From: Pseudomonadota bacterium
Lineage (GTDB): Bacteria > Pseudomonadota > Gammaproteobacteria > Pseudomonadales > Cellvibrionaceae
Assembly: GCA_023416875.1 (NCBI GenBank)
Contig: JAEZGT010000328.1
Span: 1-7,030 of the forward strand
Reading direction: 5' to 3'
Length of the DNA stretch: 7,030 nt
Made by a program: the position numbers and the translations under genes. The notes beneath the pieces are model-generated. The model made no database searches, was not told where the DNA came from, and worked only from the letters and a program-made list of their open reading frames with translations. Positions 5,857-7,030 of the stretch are shown here, piece by piece. How positions within the stretch are numbered: the first letter of the stretch is position 1; the number at the start of each line of letters is the position of its first letter.

Positions 5857-6207
5857 GTGAAAAATTCCTTCCCCGAGCCGGAATATTTGATGGAGCTTGC
5901 CAAGCGCGATCCCGAAGAGCTTGAGCGCCTCCGTGCCCAGCAGATCAATCAACTTATTGAAAGCGCTCCGGAGCATTTGAAGGCGCGCCTGAAGGGGCTG
6001 CAGTTTCAAATCGACTGCAAGCGACGCTTGCACAAAAGTCCCTTGGGCTCGTGCATTGAAATCAGCCGTATGATGATGGATTCCTTGCTGTCTTTAAGCG
6101 AGACACTACAACGCCTGGATGCAAACGAATGCAATACAAAATCCTCTCACGAAAACGCCATGGTACTGACGTTCCCGAAGTCGAAAGTTGCCTCAAACGC
6201 GCAGTAA
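5857..6207 (+). CDS. DUF3135 domain-containing protein
   Basis: Small, probably cytoplasmic, largely helical protein of 116 residues with no signal peptide or membrane segment. I recognise the DUF3135 family pattern: DPEELERLR (18-26), SAPEHLKARLKGLQFQID (36-53) and the ISRMMMDSL segment (69-77). Residues after about 85 look like a variable tail rich in Asn and Ser. The biochemical role of the family is not known to me. The start is a GTG at 5857, preceded closely by AGG (TAGGCA); no in-frame ATG nearby gives a better N-terminus, and the predicted MKNSFPEPEYL fits the family start. The 3' end overlaps the convergent gene on the other strand by 15 bases. Confidence 0.85.
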   Translation: MKNSFPEPEYLMELAKRDPEELERLRAQQINQLIESAPEHLKARLKGLQFQIDCKRRLHKSPLGSCIEISRMMMDSLLSLSETLQRLDANECNTKSSHENAMVLTFPKSKVASNAQ

Positions 6208-6504
6208 TGGAAAAGCCCCATAGGCAGGCTCTTCGTACGGATGAGCCTGCTTCATTGCCGAAATAACCTCTGGCAATTCAATTTCGCCACAAATCATTTC
6301 CAGGCGGTATTCGGGGACGCAGGATAATTTATTGGCTTGGCCGATATAGGGTGCACTTCCTTCAAGCGGTAGAAATTGTCCCTGACCTAACACCTGCCAT
6401 GAACACTGCTTATAGCGCTGGGATCGTCCAGCCCCTACCGCAAACATTGCTGATTTGACCGCCTCCAGGTGCGATTCTGGAACATAGACAAACAACTGGA
6501 ACAT
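6193..6504 (-). CDS. YqfO/Nif3 C-terminal-type domain protein (stand-alone)
   Basis: A 103-residue cytoplasmic protein whose sequence matches the short stand-alone YqfO-family proteins of Pseudomonas and relatives, often named NGG1p interacting factor NIF3. Visible features are the MFQLFVYVPESHLEAVKSA start (a beta-alpha unit of the PII-like/CutA-like insert domain of Nif3 proteins), the GAGRSQRYKQCSWQVLGQGQF block (25-44) and the C-terminal HPYEEPAYGAF motif (88-98). The metal-binding halves of full Nif3 proteins are absent, so the usual dinuclear-metal chemistry is not expected. The start ATG at 6504 has a good ribosome binding site (GAGGTG, about 5 bases before). It is divergent, with 60 bases between, from the pterin-synthase-like gene and convergent with the DUF3135 gene. 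Function unknown. Confidence 0.88.
   Translation of the reverse strand: MFQLFVYVPESHLEAVKSAMFAVGAGRSQRYKQCSWQVLGQGQFLPLEGSAPYIGQANKLSCVPEYRLEMICGEIELPEVISAMKQAHPYEEPAYGAFPLLRV
6224..6250. other. Strong hairpin just after the DUF3135 stop, inside the opposite gene
   Basis: GCAGGCTC (6224-6231) is perfectly complementary to 6243-6250; one mismatch and two further pairs can shorten the loop to about five bases. It begins 17 bases after the DUF3135 stop codon, where a plus-strand terminator would be expected, but the following TTCATT is a poor T tract. It also encodes the conserved HPYEEP region of the minus-strand gene, so it may be coincidental. Confidence 0.3.
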
Positions 6505-6531
6505 TCAGCCACCTCATTGCTGGATTAGAGA

Positions 6532-6537
6532 TAGAAT
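6532..6537 (+). promoter_or_regulatory. Possible -10 box for the pterin-synthase-like gene
   Basis: TAGAAT lies 27 bases before the ATG at 6565 in the 60-base divergent spacer and matches five of six consensus bases. No good -35 sequence is found 16-18 bases upstream, and no Shine-Dalgarno sequence is seen before the start codon. This is a weak candidate only. Confidence 0.22.
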
Positions 6538-6564
6538 ACAGGCTTTTATTTGCTCTCGAATTTT

Positions 6565-7030
6565 ATGCGCTTATTTGTCGACAACCTTACCAATATCGAT
6601 TTCAGCTATCTCTGTCCGCAGCGCGGATTGGTTGGAGAAACTTGGCTCGCCAACATCGAACTGACTGGAGAATTGGACCAGCAGGGCATGATTTGTGATT
6701 TTGGAATTGTCAAAAAACAAGTGAGGCAGTGGCTGAATCAACATCTTGATCACAGCCTGCTCGTCCCCACCCTCAACCAAGCGGTAGTCGTCAATCAATT
6801 CGACGAACAAATTCTGGTTCAATTAAAAAGCGCAGCTAAAGGCAGTATAGAAATTGAGAGTCCGCACGCGGCGGTATGTCTCGTCAATATACCTGCCATC
6901 ACCCCGGATGCAATGGCGATATGGTGCGAAAAGAAACTGGCTCATATTTTCCCAACGGCCCGAATAAACCTATCTTTCAGCTGTGAGGAAATTACTTCAC
7001 CTTATTACCACTACAGTCACGGCTTGAAAA
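6565..7030 (+). CDS. 6-pyruvoyl/6-carboxy-tetrahydropterin synthase-like protein, 5' part
   Basis: The frame from the ATG at 6565 stays open to the window end, giving 155 residues of an incomplete protein. It begins MRLFVDNLTNIDFSYL and carries GLVGETW (21-27), GMICDF (41-46) and HLDHSLLVP (60-68). The last two correspond to the GMxxDF and LDHxxLN blocks of QueD/PTPS-family enzymes. The zinc-binding HxH motif that normally precedes GMxxDF is replaced by GLVGETW. The visible C-terminus, YYHYSHGLK (147-155), resembles the start of a histidine-containing zinc segment, which in longer proteobacterial relatives (about 280-300 residues, from memory) sits in the second half. It may therefore be a two-domain or rearranged PTPS relative. 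Substrate is unknown, and a role in queuosine or pterin synthesis should not be assumed. No clear ribosome binding site is seen. The opposite-strand frame at 6571-6822 is only its shadow. Confidence 0.78.
   Translation, partial: MRLFVDNLTNIDFSYLCPQRGLVGETWLANIELTGELDQQGMICDFGIVKKQVRQWLNQHLDHSLLVPTLNQAVVVNQFDEQILVQLKSAAKGSIEIESPHAAVCLVNIPAITPDAMAIWCEKKLAHIFPTARINLSFSCEEITSPYYHYSHGLK

Noticed and set aside
5688..5948. Minus-strand frame of 86 codons across the spacer and the DUF3135 start
   Set aside because: No recognisable family, Ser/Arg/Lys-rich low-complexity composition, and it overlaps the start of a well-supported gene on the other strand.
1..7030. Mobile element, CRISPR array, toxin-antitoxin or phage-defence system
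   Set aside because: No transposase, terminal repeats, direct-repeat array or defence-type domains were seen; gene content is conserved housekeeping throughout.

Overview
This window looks like an ordinary housekeeping segment of a gammaproteobacterial chromosome. The diagnostic block is ffh-rpsP-rimM-trmD-rplS, all on the minus strand, with a divergent ypjD-like cytochrome c assembly family gene upstream of ffh. This arrangement is known from Escherichia, Pseudomonas and relatives. Protein similarity judged by eye, a DUF3135 gene, a stand-alone YqfO/Nif3-type domain gene and dsbC next to the block suggest a Pseudomonas-like or Cellvibrio-like marine/soil lineage. That placement is inference, and genus cannot be read from the sequence. 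No mobile element, tRNA, rRNA, CRISPR array or obvious transferred gene is visible.

Layout. 1-11: tail of the sequence downstream of dsbC. 12-779 (minus): periplasmic disulfide isomerase DsbC. 780-1000: spacer with a good intrinsic terminator just after rplS and a possible dsbC promoter. 1001-3010 (minus): rplS, trmD, rimM and rpsP as a tight cluster. 3011-3227: rpsP leader and promoter region, with a strong hairpin close to the rpsP start. 3228-4601 (minus): ffh, the signal recognition particle GTPase. 4602-4773: divergent spacer. 4774-5568 (plus): ypjD-like multi-pass membrane protein. 5569-5856: AT-rich spacer with no gene. 5857-6207 (plus): DUF3135 protein. 6193-6504 (minus): YqfO/Nif3 C-terminal-type domain protein, convergent with and overlapping the DUF3135 gene by 15 bases. 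6565-7030 (plus, cut by the window end): divergent relative of 6-pyruvoyl/6-carboxy-tetrahydropterin synthase.

How the genes work together. The central cluster serves translation: two ribosomal proteins (S16, L19), a 30S maturation factor (RimM), the tRNA m1G37 methyltransferase (TrmD) and the protein-targeting GTPase (Ffh). DsbC repairs wrongly paired disulfides in exported proteins. The three genes at the right end are poorly characterised conserved proteins and share no evident pathway.

I found no convincing undescribed system. The points most worth a second look are the rpsP leader hairpin, the unusual pterin-synthase-like protein at the right edge, the disputed trmD start, and the loss of the usual flanking genes (xerD beside dsbC, a CorB-type gene beside ypjD).
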